From Campylobacter sp. RM16187 (GTDB lineage Bacteria > Campylobacterota > Campylobacteria > Campylobacterales > Campylobacteraceae), in contig NZ_CP012549.1 of the NCBI RefSeq assembly GCF_025319965.1, positions 1,674,001 to 1,738,000 of the forward strand: a stretch of DNA of 64,000 nucleotides, given 5' to 3'. Shown here piece by piece: positions 49,205 to 58,068 of this stretch; the first letter of the stretch is position 1, and each line of letters starts with the position of its first letter. Position numbers and translations under genes: made by a program. The notes under the pieces are model-generated. The model searched no databases. It was not told the origin of the DNA and worked only from the letters and a program-made list of their open reading frames with translations.

Positions 49205-51649
49205 TTATAGAGATTGAATAATAATAGGTTTTGAAAATGCTTTTATAGGCTTAATCTCGCCTTTAAATTTCTCAACCTGTGCTAGAGTTGTGTGGGCTGT
49301 ATTGCTTTGAGCTAGCTTACTTGTGCCTTTATCACGAGTTAATACGTTTACGCAGCCATGTTGGCAAAGGCTCTTTTCTCCCCATTTTTCAGGATCATAC
49401 CACGCACCTTCGCATATTGCCGCAACCTTTTCTTGAATAAGATCGGTTATAAGCACACCTGCTAAAATTTCACCGCGATCATTAAATACTCTTACAATGT
49501 CACCATTGGCAAGACCTCTTTCTTTAGCATCTTTTGGATTCATCAAAATAGGCTCTCTGCCGCTAACCTCGGCAAAATTTCTAATAATAGAGTTATTTAG
49601 CTGAGAGTGTAAGCGATATCTTGAGTGAGGACTTACTATATGTATCGGATATTTTTTAGTCTTTTCGCTACCGAGCCACTCGAATGGCTCTAGCCAAGTA
49701 GCATGTCCAGGGCAGTCATCATAGCCATATTTAGCTACGGCAGGAGAGTAAATTTCAATCTTACCGGATGGTGTTCCAAGGCGATTTTTTACAGGATTTT
49801 CTCTAAACGCCGCTAGTCTAGTGTATAGCTCGGTCTCTTTCTTATCTTGCTCAAATCTTACAAAGCCTTTTTCCCAGAACTCTTCAAATTTAGGCATTTG
49901 CACATTGAGATTTTTTGCTTGAGTTACCGCATCGTTGTAGAATTCCTTAACCCAATCAAGCTCTGATTTTCCTTCTGTGAATACTTCGCCAACGCCCCAT
50001 CTTTTACAAATTTGCTCACAAATCCAAAAGTCGCTCTTGCTCTCTCCCATAGGATTAATGATAGGTCTATATGCTACGATATATTCGCCGTTTGGAGCGG
50101 TTTGGTTGATGTCGTTTCTCTCAACTTCGATAGCCACAGGGAATACTATATCAGATAACCTTGCTGTACTCGTCCAATAAGGCTCTGCGGTGATAACTGT
50201 CTCAAATTTCTTCCATTGTTTAACGATATTATTTACATCTTGGTGACGTGTAAACATCGAACCTGATGCATTATAAGCGACTCTCATATGTGGAAGCTTT
50301 ATCTTTTTACCGTTATGATCTATTTCTTTGCCTGGATTTTCAAGTGCTTCGATAGAGCGTGATGAAGGAATAGTTACGTTTTTAAATTTTTTCCAAGGAG
50401 AGTCTGGTGTCTCATATTTTTCACTGATTCTTGTGCTAAGACCCTTTAAAACCGGAGCTATCTTATCTCCGGCGCCGCCTGAGTTATATCCTAAACTAAA
50501 CTCAAACCCAAGACCCTCTTTGCCGATATGCCCTAGCATAGCGTTTAGAGTAACTAAAGCCCAGAAAATTTGCTCTCCGTGGTCTGCTCTTTGAAGTGCG
50601 CGACCTATTAAAATAGTAGTAGGCTCTTTTGCTAGTTTTTCTGCAAATTTAGCGATGTATTCAGGTTGAACACCACAAATTTTACTAGCCCACTTAACAT
50701 CTTTAACAATCTTATCTTCCACACCAAGCAAATAGTCTTTAAATTTATTAAATCCAACCGTATATTTTTTAATAAACTCGGCATCATAAAGATGATTTTC
50801 ATATAGATAGTGGCACATTCCAAGCACCATTGCGGTATCGGTATTGGGTACAACTATTATAGGTTCAGAGCCTAAATAGCGAGCAGTATCGTTAACCATT
50901 ACGTTTACGCTATAAGTTTTTATGCCTGATTTTTTAAGATCTATGATGCCAGGATAGTTAGAATGAAGTGGAGGAATAGAACCTATTTGATTTGTAACTA
51001 TCGGATCAGTACCCCAAAATACTACGTTTTTAGCATTTTTGACAACGGCTTTCCACTTGGTTGGTGTATCATAAACCGAACCGCTTCCCAATACATAAGG
51101 CATTATAGTAAGACCCGCTCCCGTCGAATAATCATCAGTCTCCTCAACATATCCGCCAAGAATTTTTAACATTCTGTGAGCTACGGTTCTGCCCCAGCCT
51201 ACTTTACCGCTACCGCCCCACCAGTAGCACTCACCGTAGATACTTTCAGGGCCATATTTATCGAAATTTTCTTTTAAAGCCTTAGCGGCAAGATCAAGAG
51301 CTACATCCCAGCTAACTCTTACAAACTCTTCATTACCTCTTAATTCGCTTTTTGCAGGACCTTTAGCCTTTAGATAGCTTTTTCTTACCATCGGATAAAG
51401 AACTCTGTTTTCGTTTTGAATTACATCCGGCAGCGAATAATTCATAGTATTTGGAAATTTATCACCTTCAAAATCACTTACAGAAACGATCTGCCCTGAA
51501 TTTATATTGGCCCAAAAAGTTCCAAATCTATTTGCTCCAAAAACTTTCTTATTGTCAAAAATAGTTTTTGTAACACCATCAATCCTACTAGCGCTCAAAG
51601 AGCTAGCTCCAAGAATAGCTGAGGTCTTTATAAAATCTCGTCTTTTCAT
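49205..51649 (-). CDS. Periplasmic molybdenum N-/S-oxide reductase (TorA/BisC type)
   Basis: 814 residues. Twin-arginine signal MKRRDFIKTSAILGASSLSA. The DMSO-reductase-family fold has a Ser ligand candidate for molybdenum in DDYSTGAG (about residue 175), and the N-terminus lacks a 4Fe-4S cysteine motif, as in TorA, DorA and BisC. Reduces TMAO, DMSO or related compounds as terminal electron acceptor. The monohaem cytochrome gene lies directly upstream, matching the C. jejuni Cj0264c-Cj0265c pair. Confidence 0.88.
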   Translation of the reverse strand: MKRRDFIKTSAILGASSLSASRIDGVTKTIFDNKKVFGANRFGTFWANINSGQIVSVSDFEGDKFPNTMNYSLPDVIQNENRVLYPMVRKSYLKAKGPAKSELRGNEEFVRVSWDVALDLAAKALKENFDKYGPESIYGECYWWGGSGKVGWGRTVAHRMLKILGGYVEETDDYSTGAGLTIMPYVLGSGSVYDTPTKWKAVVKNAKNVVFWGTDPIVTNQIGSIPPLHSNYPGIIDLKKSGIKTYSVNVMVNDTARYLGSEPIIVVPNTDTAMVLGMCHYLYENHLYDAEFIKKYTVGFNKFKDYLLGVEDKIVKDVKWASKICGVQPEYIAKFAEKLAKEPTTILIGRALQRADHGEQIFWALVTLNAMLGHIGKEGLGFEFSLGYNSGGAGDKIAPVLKGLSTRISEKYETPDSPWKKFKNVTIPSSRSIEALENPGKEIDHNGKKIKLPHMRVAYNASGSMFTRHQDVNNIVKQWKKFETVITAEPYWTSTARLSDIVFPVAIEVERNDINQTAPNGEYIVAYRPIINPMGESKSDFWICEQICKRWGVGEVFTEGKSELDWVKEFYNDAVTQAKNLNVQMPKFEEFWEKGFVRFEQDKKETELYTRLAAFRENPVKNRLGTPSGKIEIYSPAVAKYGYDDCPGHATWLEPFEWLGSEKTKKYPIHIVSPHSRYRLHSQLNNSIIRNFAEVSGREPILMNPKDAKERGLANGDIVRVFNDRGEILAGVLITDLIQEKVAAICEGAWYDPEKWGEKSLCQHGCVNVLTRDKGTSKLAQSNTAHTTLAQVEKFKGEIKPIKAFSKPIIIQSL

Positions 51650-51684
51650 ATTATCCCCTTTTCTAAATATTGGTCTTTTTAATT

Positions 51685-52263
51685 TTAATAACTTTCTTTA
51701 GCGTTATGCTGCAAATATTTTGTGATTAAATTTAAACTATTTTCATCTATTGCAGTATAACCAGCATCAATCATGCCTTGCAAACTTGCAGGCCACTGAT
51801 TAGCTGTAAAATCATTAGGCTGATGCAGTCTGTGACAGGCAGAACAGCTCTCTTCGTATATTTTTTTTGCTTGGTCGTACAAGGCTTCCTCATCGGCTGT
51901 TATAAGCTTTGAATCAACCTCATAAACTCCACTTACCTCATGCCAAATTTCACCATAATCATCTTCTAATTTCTTATTAAAAACAAAATTACCGTCAACA
52001 TCTTCATTAAAAACAACAAAAACTTCAGCATTTGGAATGCTTCTTTGGATTCTCTCTTTATAATTATCCGCAACTACTCCTTGTATTTTTATCTTAGTTA
52101 GAGATTGCCCTTTTTCTACAATTTCAACAGGAGTTAAAACCTCTATTTTTCCTATGTCTTTGCCGTTTAAAAAAATTGCGGTTGTTTGAGATATAAAATC
52201 TCCCGCAAACATCGAACTAAAAGCCGTAGCGGCAATCATCAAAGATATAAGTTTATTTTTCAT
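51685..52263 (-). CDS. Monohaem c-type cytochrome, electron donor to the reductase
   Basis: 192 residues. Signal peptide MKNKLISLMIAATAFSSMFA. One haem-binding motif CSACH at 140-144 near the C-terminus, with a downstream QWPASLQGMIDAG (TorC C-domain-like). The N-terminal domain is strand-rich. It is 35 bases upstream of the reductase gene and is expected to pass electrons from the quinol pool. Confidence 0.88.
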   Translation of the reverse strand: MKNKLISLMIAATAFSSMFAGDFISQTTAIFLNGKDIGKIEVLTPVEIVEKGQSLTKIKIQGVVADNYKERIQRSIPNAEVFVVFNEDVDGNFVFNKKLEDDYGEIWHEVSGVYEVDSKLITADEEALYDQAKKIYEESCSACHRLHQPNDFTANQWPASLQGMIDAGYTAIDENSLNLITKYLQHNAKESY

Positions 52264-52382
52264 AAAATTTCCTTAAAAAATAAAGTTAATGAAATTTTAT
52301 TAAAATTGAACTTAAAATTACATTGATATATTTAGTAGCTTTATAATTGATTAAATATATATTAAAAAGATAAATTATTAAC

Positions 52383-53498
52383 TTATTTTTTTAATATATA
52401 AAGAAGTTCGTTTACGTGTAAATTTCTACTATTTAAGTTTCTACCTCCACGAAATGTATTGTATTTTTGTTCTCTCAACTCTACTTTTCCAAATTTTTTA
52501 AGGTTTTTATCAAAACTCTCTTTAGAGATAAACCCTTCCGAGTTAAAAGAAATTAGCACAAATTTAGCCTTTAGCTTACCAATCAGCTCAAAAAACGCTT
52601 CGGCAGTGTTTGCTCTTTGATTATAAACGGAGCGATTCCAATCTTTAGCTATGCCTGAAACTTTTGAAATTTCACTTGGACGCTCGTATTTGGCAATCAA
52701 ATTCAGCATAAAGTAGTTTGAGCCGTAAGGGTGCTGGTTATAAGGAGGATCAAGATAGACTAGATCGATCTTGCCAATCTCGCCTGCTAGTAAATTTGCG
52801 TCCTTTTGCATAACTTCAAATTCGACGTTAAAATTTGAAAAAACAGGCATTTTAAGCTCGATAGGAGCTAGAATTCTTTTTAACGCGTTTCTTCCTTCGC
52901 CGCCAAACTGCCCTATTTTATCTTTATTTTTATAAAACCCCTTAAAAACTCCGCTCGTATTTGCATGCACGCTCGCAGAGTGTAAAAGCGGAGCTAGGAA
53001 AAATGGTTTTAGCCGCTCATCCAAAAGCTCTATCTTAGCCCTTGCCGTATCGATATAGCGCGCGTTATAAGGAGTGTAAAAAACTCTATCGTTTGGAGTG
53101 ATGTTTGCTTCATCTTTTGGCGAGTAAAGCTCAGTGATAAAACCGCTTTTAAGCTCGCTTTTTATCTCTTTTTTGAGCTTTGCCAAATTTGATTTAAGCT
53201 CACCTTTAAGTTCAGGCGTCAAATTTGCAAGGTAGCATTCGTTGGTGATTTTGGAGTACAGCTCAAGGTCGTTTGCAACGATAAAATTTGCGTGCTGCTT
53301 TAAAAACCTAGCTACGATCCCGGAGCCCGAAAACATATCGCAACAGCTTATCTTATCTCGCTTAAGCTTGCTTTTAGCGTGCAGTATGCCTTGTTCTATA
53401 AAGCCAAGCAAAGAGCGCTTGTTGCCAAGATAGGTTAAAATTTGCTCAGTTAAAAAAGCCTTGTTTTCGCTTAAATTTTCAGGCTTTGCACAGCTCAT
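52383..53498 (-). CDS. DNA adenine N6-methyltransferase (D12 class)
   Basis: 371 residues from the ATG at 53498; a TTG three codons earlier is possible. Motifs: YLGNKRSLLGFIE (D12-type F/YxGxK), FSGSGIVARFL (SAM binding) and LVYLDPPYNQHPYGSNYF (catalytic DPPY). No restriction gene is adjacent, so it is probably a solitary methylase with an epigenetic or protective role. It starts 16 bases after luxS, apparently in one transcript. Confidence 0.85.
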   Translation of the reverse strand: MSCAKPENLSENKAFLTEQILTYLGNKRSLLGFIEQGILHAKSKLKRDKISCCDMFSGSGIVARFLKQHANFIVANDLELYSKITNECYLANLTPELKGELKSNLAKLKKEIKSELKSGFITELYSPKDEANITPNDRVFYTPYNARYIDTARAKIELLDERLKPFFLAPLLHSASVHANTSGVFKGFYKNKDKIGQFGGEGRNALKRILAPIELKMPVFSNFNVEFEVMQKDANLLAGEIGKIDLVYLDPPYNQHPYGSNYFMLNLIAKYERPSEISKVSGIAKDWNRSVYNQRANTAEAFFELIGKLKAKFVLISFNSEGFISKESFDKNLKKFGKVELREQKYNTFRGGRNLNSRNLHVNELLYILKK

Positions 53499-53514
53499 CC
53501 GCGTCAAATTTCGC

Positions 53515-54021
53515 TCACAAACCCATAGCTTTTAGATCAAGTTTGATTTCATCGTTATTTATGATGCCAAGTCCGCTTTTTAAAATTTTATCGGCTATCG
53601 CGTGCGCTTCATCAAGCGAGTGCATCTTGTATGTGCCACATTGATACTCGTTTAGCTCTGGAATTTCGCTTTGACTTTTTACGTTTTTAACATCTTGCAT
53701 AGAGGCTAGCCAAGCTTGTCTTACTATATCTTCGCTAGGAGTGCCGATAAGACTCATGTAAAAGCCCGTTCTACAGCCCATCGGCGAGATATCGATGATC
53801 TCAACTCCGTTGCCGTTAAGGTGATCTCTCATAAATCCGGCAAACAGATGCTCAAGCGTATGGATGCCCTTTTCAGGCAAAATTTCCTCGTTTGGCTTGC
53901 AAAATCTAAGATCAAACACGCTTATATCATCGCCTTTTGGCGTTTTCATCGTTTTAGCCAGGCGAACTCCGGGCGCATTCATCTTTACGTGATCCACACA
54001 AAAACTATCAAGTAGCGGCAT
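53515..54021 (-). CDS. luxS: S-ribosylhomocysteine lyase LuxS
   Basis: 168 residues. Splits S-ribosylhomocysteine to homocysteine and DPD, the precursor of autoinducer-2. Metal ligands H54 and H58 in HTLEH and the catalytic Cys83 in MGCRTGFY are present, together with the FDLRF and EYQCGTYKM motifs. Length is normal. Acts in the activated methyl cycle, which links it metabolically to the methyltransferase gene that follows. Confidence 0.96.
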   Translation of the reverse strand: MPLLDSFCVDHVKMNAPGVRLAKTMKTPKGDDISVFDLRFCKPNEEILPEKGIHTLEHLFAGFMRDHLNGNGVEIIDISPMGCRTGFYMSLIGTPSEDIVRQAWLASMQDVKNVKSQSEIPELNEYQCGTYKMHSLDEAHAIADKILKSGLGIINNDEIKLDLKAMGL

Positions 54022-54099
54022 ATCTATCCTTTTTTCGTAAGATTGTAGCGAAAATTTGATAAAACCTCAAAGACAAAACTGCTGATATCAGAGAATTAT

Positions 54100-54513
54100 T
54101 TAACCTTGAAAAAATTTTGAAGGAATTAAATTTAATATAAAAATATATATAAAACTTAATCCAGCCGAGAATGCATAGCTAATATTTTGGTAAAACTCGT
54201 TTGGCGCAGGAACTAATTTTAATAAATATATATTAGTTACTAGACAAATACCTATGAGAAATAATGAAAACAACGCAAGAGAGAAAAATGAAAATTTTTT
54301 AAAAAATGTAAAAAATTTAATAAAGATATAAGATGCCAAAAGATAAAAAACAGTTTGAAGAGACTGGGTTTCTTTGTTTTGACCTGATGAATTAAAATCT
54401 ATTTTAGCATCCATAAAAGCGACTATAACTATAGCCCAGCAAGACAAAAATCCCATTAATATGGCCCATCTTATAGGGTTTTGCTCTGAAAATTCTTTCA
54501 AATTTAGTAACAT
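54100..54513 (-). CDS. Hypothetical membrane protein
   Basis: 137 residues from the ATG at 54513; a TTG start four codons earlier overlaps the upstream stop. Hydrophobic helices at about 14-32, 48-65, 72-95 and 105-125. Follows the methyltransferase gene directly. No family recognised. Confidence 0.6.
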   Translation of the reverse strand: MLLNLKEFSEQNPIRWAILMGFLSCWAIVIVAFMDAKIDFNSSGQNKETQSLQTVFYLLASYIFIKFFTFFKKFSFFSLALFSLFLIGICLVTNIYLLKLVPAPNEFYQNISYAFSAGLSFIYIFILNLIPSKFFQG

Positions 54514-54525
54514 AAGAAAAAACAA

Positions 54526-55404
54526 CTATTTTCTATCACTATGCCATATAGCAATCGAACCCGGATTAAACGGATCTTGCGAAAATCCGATCTCCAATAT
54601 CGCACCATCTACCTCTATTATTTTGTTTTTAGAAGCTTGTTTTAACATATCGGTAAAATTGACATTCCAACCTTGCTGCACTATGAATTCCATATGTTTT
54701 TGACTTAAAGGGCCTGTTAGATGCATCTGAAAACCAAATGGTTCAAGATGTACGCATCTAACTTGTTTGGCAGAATTTGCCACAACCTCAAACCAATTAT
54801 CTGAAATTTGTGACACCTGCTCAATAGAATGACAAGTAAATATAAATGCTCGCTCTCCAAAATCAATATCTAGTCTTGGTTCGAGATGGTTAAAATGAAA
54901 AAATTTAGCATTCATATTTGGAGTTGCTTTAGCCAGTTTGTTAGCAAGATCTACACCGCTTTTTGTAAATTCTCCGCCAAAATATGGGGTATCGACAGGT
55001 CCACCTCTATAAAATATCTCAAACAAATTTCTTCCATATCCACATCCAAGTTCGATAATGGAATCGTAAGGCCCCGTCTCGTCAAAAATATCTATAAGCA
55101 TATCAACAAAATTAAAATTTGCATAAAATGGTATTACAATCTCATTGCCCCTCATAGAGCTTAGTCGCATTATGGGAATATTAATCGATTCAGATATCGC
55201 ATTTGTAGGATCTCCTTTAATCTTTTCCCATGATATTACTTCGTCATCTGTTATTGATATACGATATTTACGTTCTTTCTTTTCAAGCTCTTTAATGGCT
55301 TGGTAGCCATTCATTCCACGGCTTAAACACTCACTCACAAACTCTGCTCTTACTTTCCAGGCTTTTTCATAAAATTTTTGCCACTCTACATTCTGAAATG
55401 CCAT
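54526..55404 (-). CDS. Class I SAM-dependent methyltransferase
   Basis: 292 residues from the second of two adjacent ATGs, which has better spacing from GGAG. SAM-binding motif I is SIIELGCGYGRNLFEIFYRG; the following LDIDFGERAFIFTCHSIEQV fits motifs II-III. An N-terminal helical extension of about 80 residues precedes it. Substrate unknown. AT-rich relative to the flanking luxS and fldA genes, so possibly acquired. Confidence 0.75.
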   Translation of the reverse strand: MAFQNVEWQKFYEKAWKVRAEFVSECLSRGMNGYQAIKELEKKERKYRISITDDEVISWEKIKGDPTNAISESINIPIMRLSSMRGNEIVIPFYANFNFVDMLIDIFDETGPYDSIIELGCGYGRNLFEIFYRGGPVDTPYFGGEFTKSGVDLANKLAKATPNMNAKFFHFNHLEPRLDIDFGERAFIFTCHSIEQVSQISDNWFEVVANSAKQVRCVHLEPFGFQMHLTGPLSQKHMEFIVQQGWNVNFTDMLKQASKNKIIEVDGAILEIGFSQDPFNPGSIAIWHSDRK

Positions 55405-55496
55405 CATTACTCCAACTGTAAAAATTTAAAAAATATTTTAACTACAAAAGGCTTAAAATTTAGTGGTTTTTATAGTAGATTGATACAAGATTTATT

Positions 55497-55527
55497 TTAA
55501 AAAGTTTTCCCCAAAAGACAGGGGAAA
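55497..55527 (-). terminator. Rho-independent terminator of fldA
   Basis: TTTCCCC (55506-55512) pairs with GGGGAAA (55521-55527). On the minus strand the hairpin is followed by ACTTTTTAAAA. Located 5 bases past the fldA stop. Confidence 0.75.
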
Positions 55528-55531
55528 TAAA

Positions 55532-56023
55532 TCATGCGAAATTTGGTTTTATCTGCTCGATCCAAGCGAGAATTCTCGGCTCTGTTTGATCGCTTTCATT
55601 ATCCGCATCAAGCGCAAGACCTACGAATTTACCGTCACGAACAGACTCTGAACTATCAAAGCTATATCCGTCTGTTGATACGCTACCTACGACTTTTCCA
55701 CCTTGTTTTACAACATGATCGTAAAGCTTGCCCATAGCGTTGCAAAACTCATCGCTGTAGCTCTCGCTGTCGCCCATTCCAAATACCGCAACAGTCTTAC
55801 CGCCAAGCTCAAGTCCTTCAAAATCAAACGCATCCCAATCGTCTTGCAAGTCGCCGCTTCCCCAAGTAGAGGTGCCAAGGATCAGCTTGTCAAAGCTATT
55901 TATCTTATCCGCGTCACAATCGCTTACGTTTAAAAGCTCGTTTTCAAGCCCTAAATTTTCAGACAAAAATTTTGCCGCCTCTTCAGTATTTCCCATACTG
56001 CTTCCAAAAATTATTCCTATCAT
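55532..56023 (-). CDS. fldA: Flavodoxin
   Basis: 163 residues. The FMN phosphate loop is GIIFGSSMGNTEEAA (T/SxTGxT-like) and the isoalloxazine loops are LGTSTWGSGDLQDDW and VFGMGDSESYSDEFCNA. A low-potential electron carrier that accepts electrons from the pyruvate oxidoreductase encoded nearby (nifJ). The next two upstream genes match the C. jejuni Cj1383c-Cj1384c order beside fldA. Confidence 0.93.
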   Translation of the reverse strand: MIGIIFGSSMGNTEEAAKFLSENLGLENELLNVSDCDADKINSFDKLILGTSTWGSGDLQDDWDAFDFEGLELGGKTVAVFGMGDSESYSDEFCNAMGKLYDHVVKQGGKVVGSVSTDGYSFDSSESVRDGKFVGLALDADNESDQTEPRILAWIEQIKPNFA

Positions 56024-56037
56024 AAACTTTCCTTAAA

Positions 56038-56763
56038 TTAAAATACGTTATGGCTGATAGTGTAAGGAACGAGCTTGAGCCTAGCCTCACCGCCATAGCT
56101 TCCGCAACAAGTATCGACCTCTATGTGTTTTAAGAAGTTTGTGTTGCGCGGAAAAACAACAAACATCCTGTCAAATCCGTTCTCTTCAAGAGCCTTAAAA
56201 GCCCTTGCGATTTCGTAATTTGCCAGATGAAACCTATCTTTTGAAATCTCCTTAAAGCTAGGCAAAACTCCGAAAATTTTTCTGCCATTATGCTCTGCAA
56301 AGATTATGCCGTCTTGAAAATAAACATTTTTATCAAGATGTTTTCTGCGGATTTTATCATAAACAAACTGAGAAAACATTATATTTGCGTCAAAACAAAT
56401 TCCGTTTTGTGATTTAAGCAGCATCAAAAGCTTTGCGGCAGGATGTTTAGGAGTGCCTGCGATAACGGGAATTTCATCTAAATTTCCATTTTTAAAGGCA
56501 TGAATTATCACGTTTGAAACTACACAAAAGCTAACGGCTTTTTTAAAGCTTTGGTGGTTAAATTTGCATAACTCATCAACTCTTTTTAAAAAGATATTTT
56601 GCAAGCTAAGTCCAAATTTGTGATAAATTTGAGGGATTTTTAGCTCATCTTCAACGCATGAGTTATACAAATTTATAAAAATTTTCGCTTTATTTACCCT
56701 ATTAAGCTTTGAAAAAATACTTGGAGTTATTTCTCCAATATCTGATAAAAAGCCGAATTTCAT
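56038..56763 (-). CDS. Conserved Campylobacter hypothetical protein
   Basis: 241 residues, soluble, mixed alpha/beta. VDTCCGSYGGEARLKLVPYT at the C-terminus has a Cys pair. It lies between fldA and a DUF2325 gene as in C. jejuni (Cj1383c position). The role is unknown, but stable linkage to fldA suggests a redox or metal context. Confidence 0.7.
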   Translation of the reverse strand: MKFGFLSDIGEITPSIFSKLNRVNKAKIFINLYNSCVEDELKIPQIYHKFGLSLQNIFLKRVDELCKFNHQSFKKAVSFCVVSNVIIHAFKNGNLDEIPVIAGTPKHPAAKLLMLLKSQNGICFDANIMFSQFVYDKIRRKHLDKNVYFQDGIIFAEHNGRKIFGVLPSFKEISKDRFHLANYEIARAFKALEENGFDRMFVVFPRNTNFLKHIEVDTCCGSYGGEARLKLVPYTISHNVF

Positions 56764-57084
56764 TTAGCAATCTTTGGATTTGCATTTGAATTCCTTGTCT
56801 AGTCCAAAGACTTTACAGTATTCGCAAAATACGCAACTAACGCTTCTTTTTGCGCATACTATCGGGATATTTCGCTTTTTGGCTTGAGTTTTTATGGTCT
56901 TCATTGTGTTGTGATTTAAAAAGCTCGTTAGCATCACCACACATTTAGTATCTTGCGGGATTGGCTTGCGATTTACCCTGTTTTCGTTTCTTGCGTCCCA
57001 ATGCTCTATCTTGTCCGCGCCTAAATCTCTTAAAACCGCTTTTATCGGCGTTATTTCGTCGGCTCCGATTACTAAAACTGACAT
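56764..57084 (-). CDS. DUF2325-family protein
   Basis: 106 residues. MSVLVIGADEITPIKAVLRD, HWDARNENR and VVMLTSFLNHNTMKTIKTQA fit DUF2325. The C-terminus has six cysteines (VCAKRSVSCVFCEYCKVFGL and KCKSKDC), a likely metal site. It is adjacent to the preceding gene without a gap. Confidence 0.75.
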   Translation of the reverse strand: MSVLVIGADEITPIKAVLRDLGADKIEHWDARNENRVNRKPIPQDTKCVVMLTSFLNHNTMKTIKTQAKKRNIPIVCAKRSVSCVFCEYCKVFGLDKEFKCKSKDC

Positions 57085-57218
57085 GTGAACTCCTAGCTTT
57101 TGTTTATCTTGATAGTGATTATTATAAACTATCTTTGCTAAATTATTTCTTAGTTCTGATATCTATTATCAGTTTAGTGTAAATTCGTAACTAGTTTAGA
57201 AGAAGTAGAAATTGAAAT

Positions 57219-57908
57219 TTAACCAAGAGCCAAATTTACAGCCTCATCTATATGTATGAACGTGGTATCAAAAAGTTTAACATCCGTGCTACTTTGATCG
57301 ATCAAGAGTCCTATTTCAGTGCAACCAAGTATGACGCCTTTTGCACCGCGGCTCGCTAAATTTGAGATGATATCAAGAAATTTATAACGCGAAGTAGCTG
57401 AAATTTTACCGAAACAAAGCTCATTAAATATAACTTCATTTACAAATTTCATCTCATCTTCGCTTGGAAGCAAAACTTCCACTCCGCCGTCACTCAGCTT
57501 ATCTTTATAAAATGCCTCTTTCATCGTATATATCGTGCCAAAAAGCCCCACTTTATCCACACTACACTCTTTTAACGCTTTTAGGGTAGCATCAGCTATA
57601 TGAATAACAGGAATTTTAACACTAGCTCGAACCATTTCATAAACTTTATGCATTGTATTTGTGCAAATCAGTATAAAATCCGCTCCGCCAAGTTCTAAAA
57701 TTTTAGCGTGGCGAGCTAGAATTTCACCAGCATCATCCCATCTATTTTCATGCTGACATAGCTCTATCTCTTCAAAATTTACGCTACTTAACAAAATTTC
57801 GGCACTATTTAATCCGCCAAGCTTGTTATTTACTTTGCGATTTATCTCGTTGTAATAGGTTGCAGTTGATTCATAACTCATACCGCCGATTAGTCCGATC
57901 TTTTTCAT
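57219..57908 (-). CDS. Aspartate/glutamate racemase-family protein
   Basis: 229 residues. The two catalytic cysteines are visible in LICTNTMHKV and VILGCTEIGLLI, with the N-terminal KKIGLIGGMSYESTATYYNE typical of aspartate racemases (YgeA/RacD group). PLP-independent interconversion of D- and L-amino acids. Standing alone between core genes. Confidence 0.85.
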   Translation of the reverse strand: MKKIGLIGGMSYESTATYYNEINRKVNNKLGGLNSAEILLSSVNFEEIELCQHENRWDDAGEILARHAKILELGGADFILICTNTMHKVYEMVRASVKIPVIHIADATLKALKECSVDKVGLFGTIYTMKEAFYKDKLSDGGVEVLLPSEDEMKFVNEVIFNELCFGKISATSRYKFLDIISNLASRGAKGVILGCTEIGLLIDQSSTDVKLFDTTFIHIDEAVNLALG

Positions 57909-58029
57909 AAATTTCTCCTGTTTGCAAAACTATATATTTTAAATAAATCCCAAGAACCACATATCAATATTTTTAATAAAAATTTAATACAACAGCTTAA
58001 AAATACAGCACTAAAATTCCACAAGATAG

Positions 58030-58059
58030 AAATTTAGCCGCCGTTTGACGGCTAAATTT
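58030..58059. terminator. Hairpin terminator downstream of nifJ
   Basis: AAATTTAGCCG (58030-58040) pairs perfectly with CGGCTAAATTT (58049-58059), loop 8, starting 10 bases past the nifJ stop. The T-tract is short on the minus strand. Confidence 0.65.
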
Positions 58060-58068
58060 GAAGTTTTA

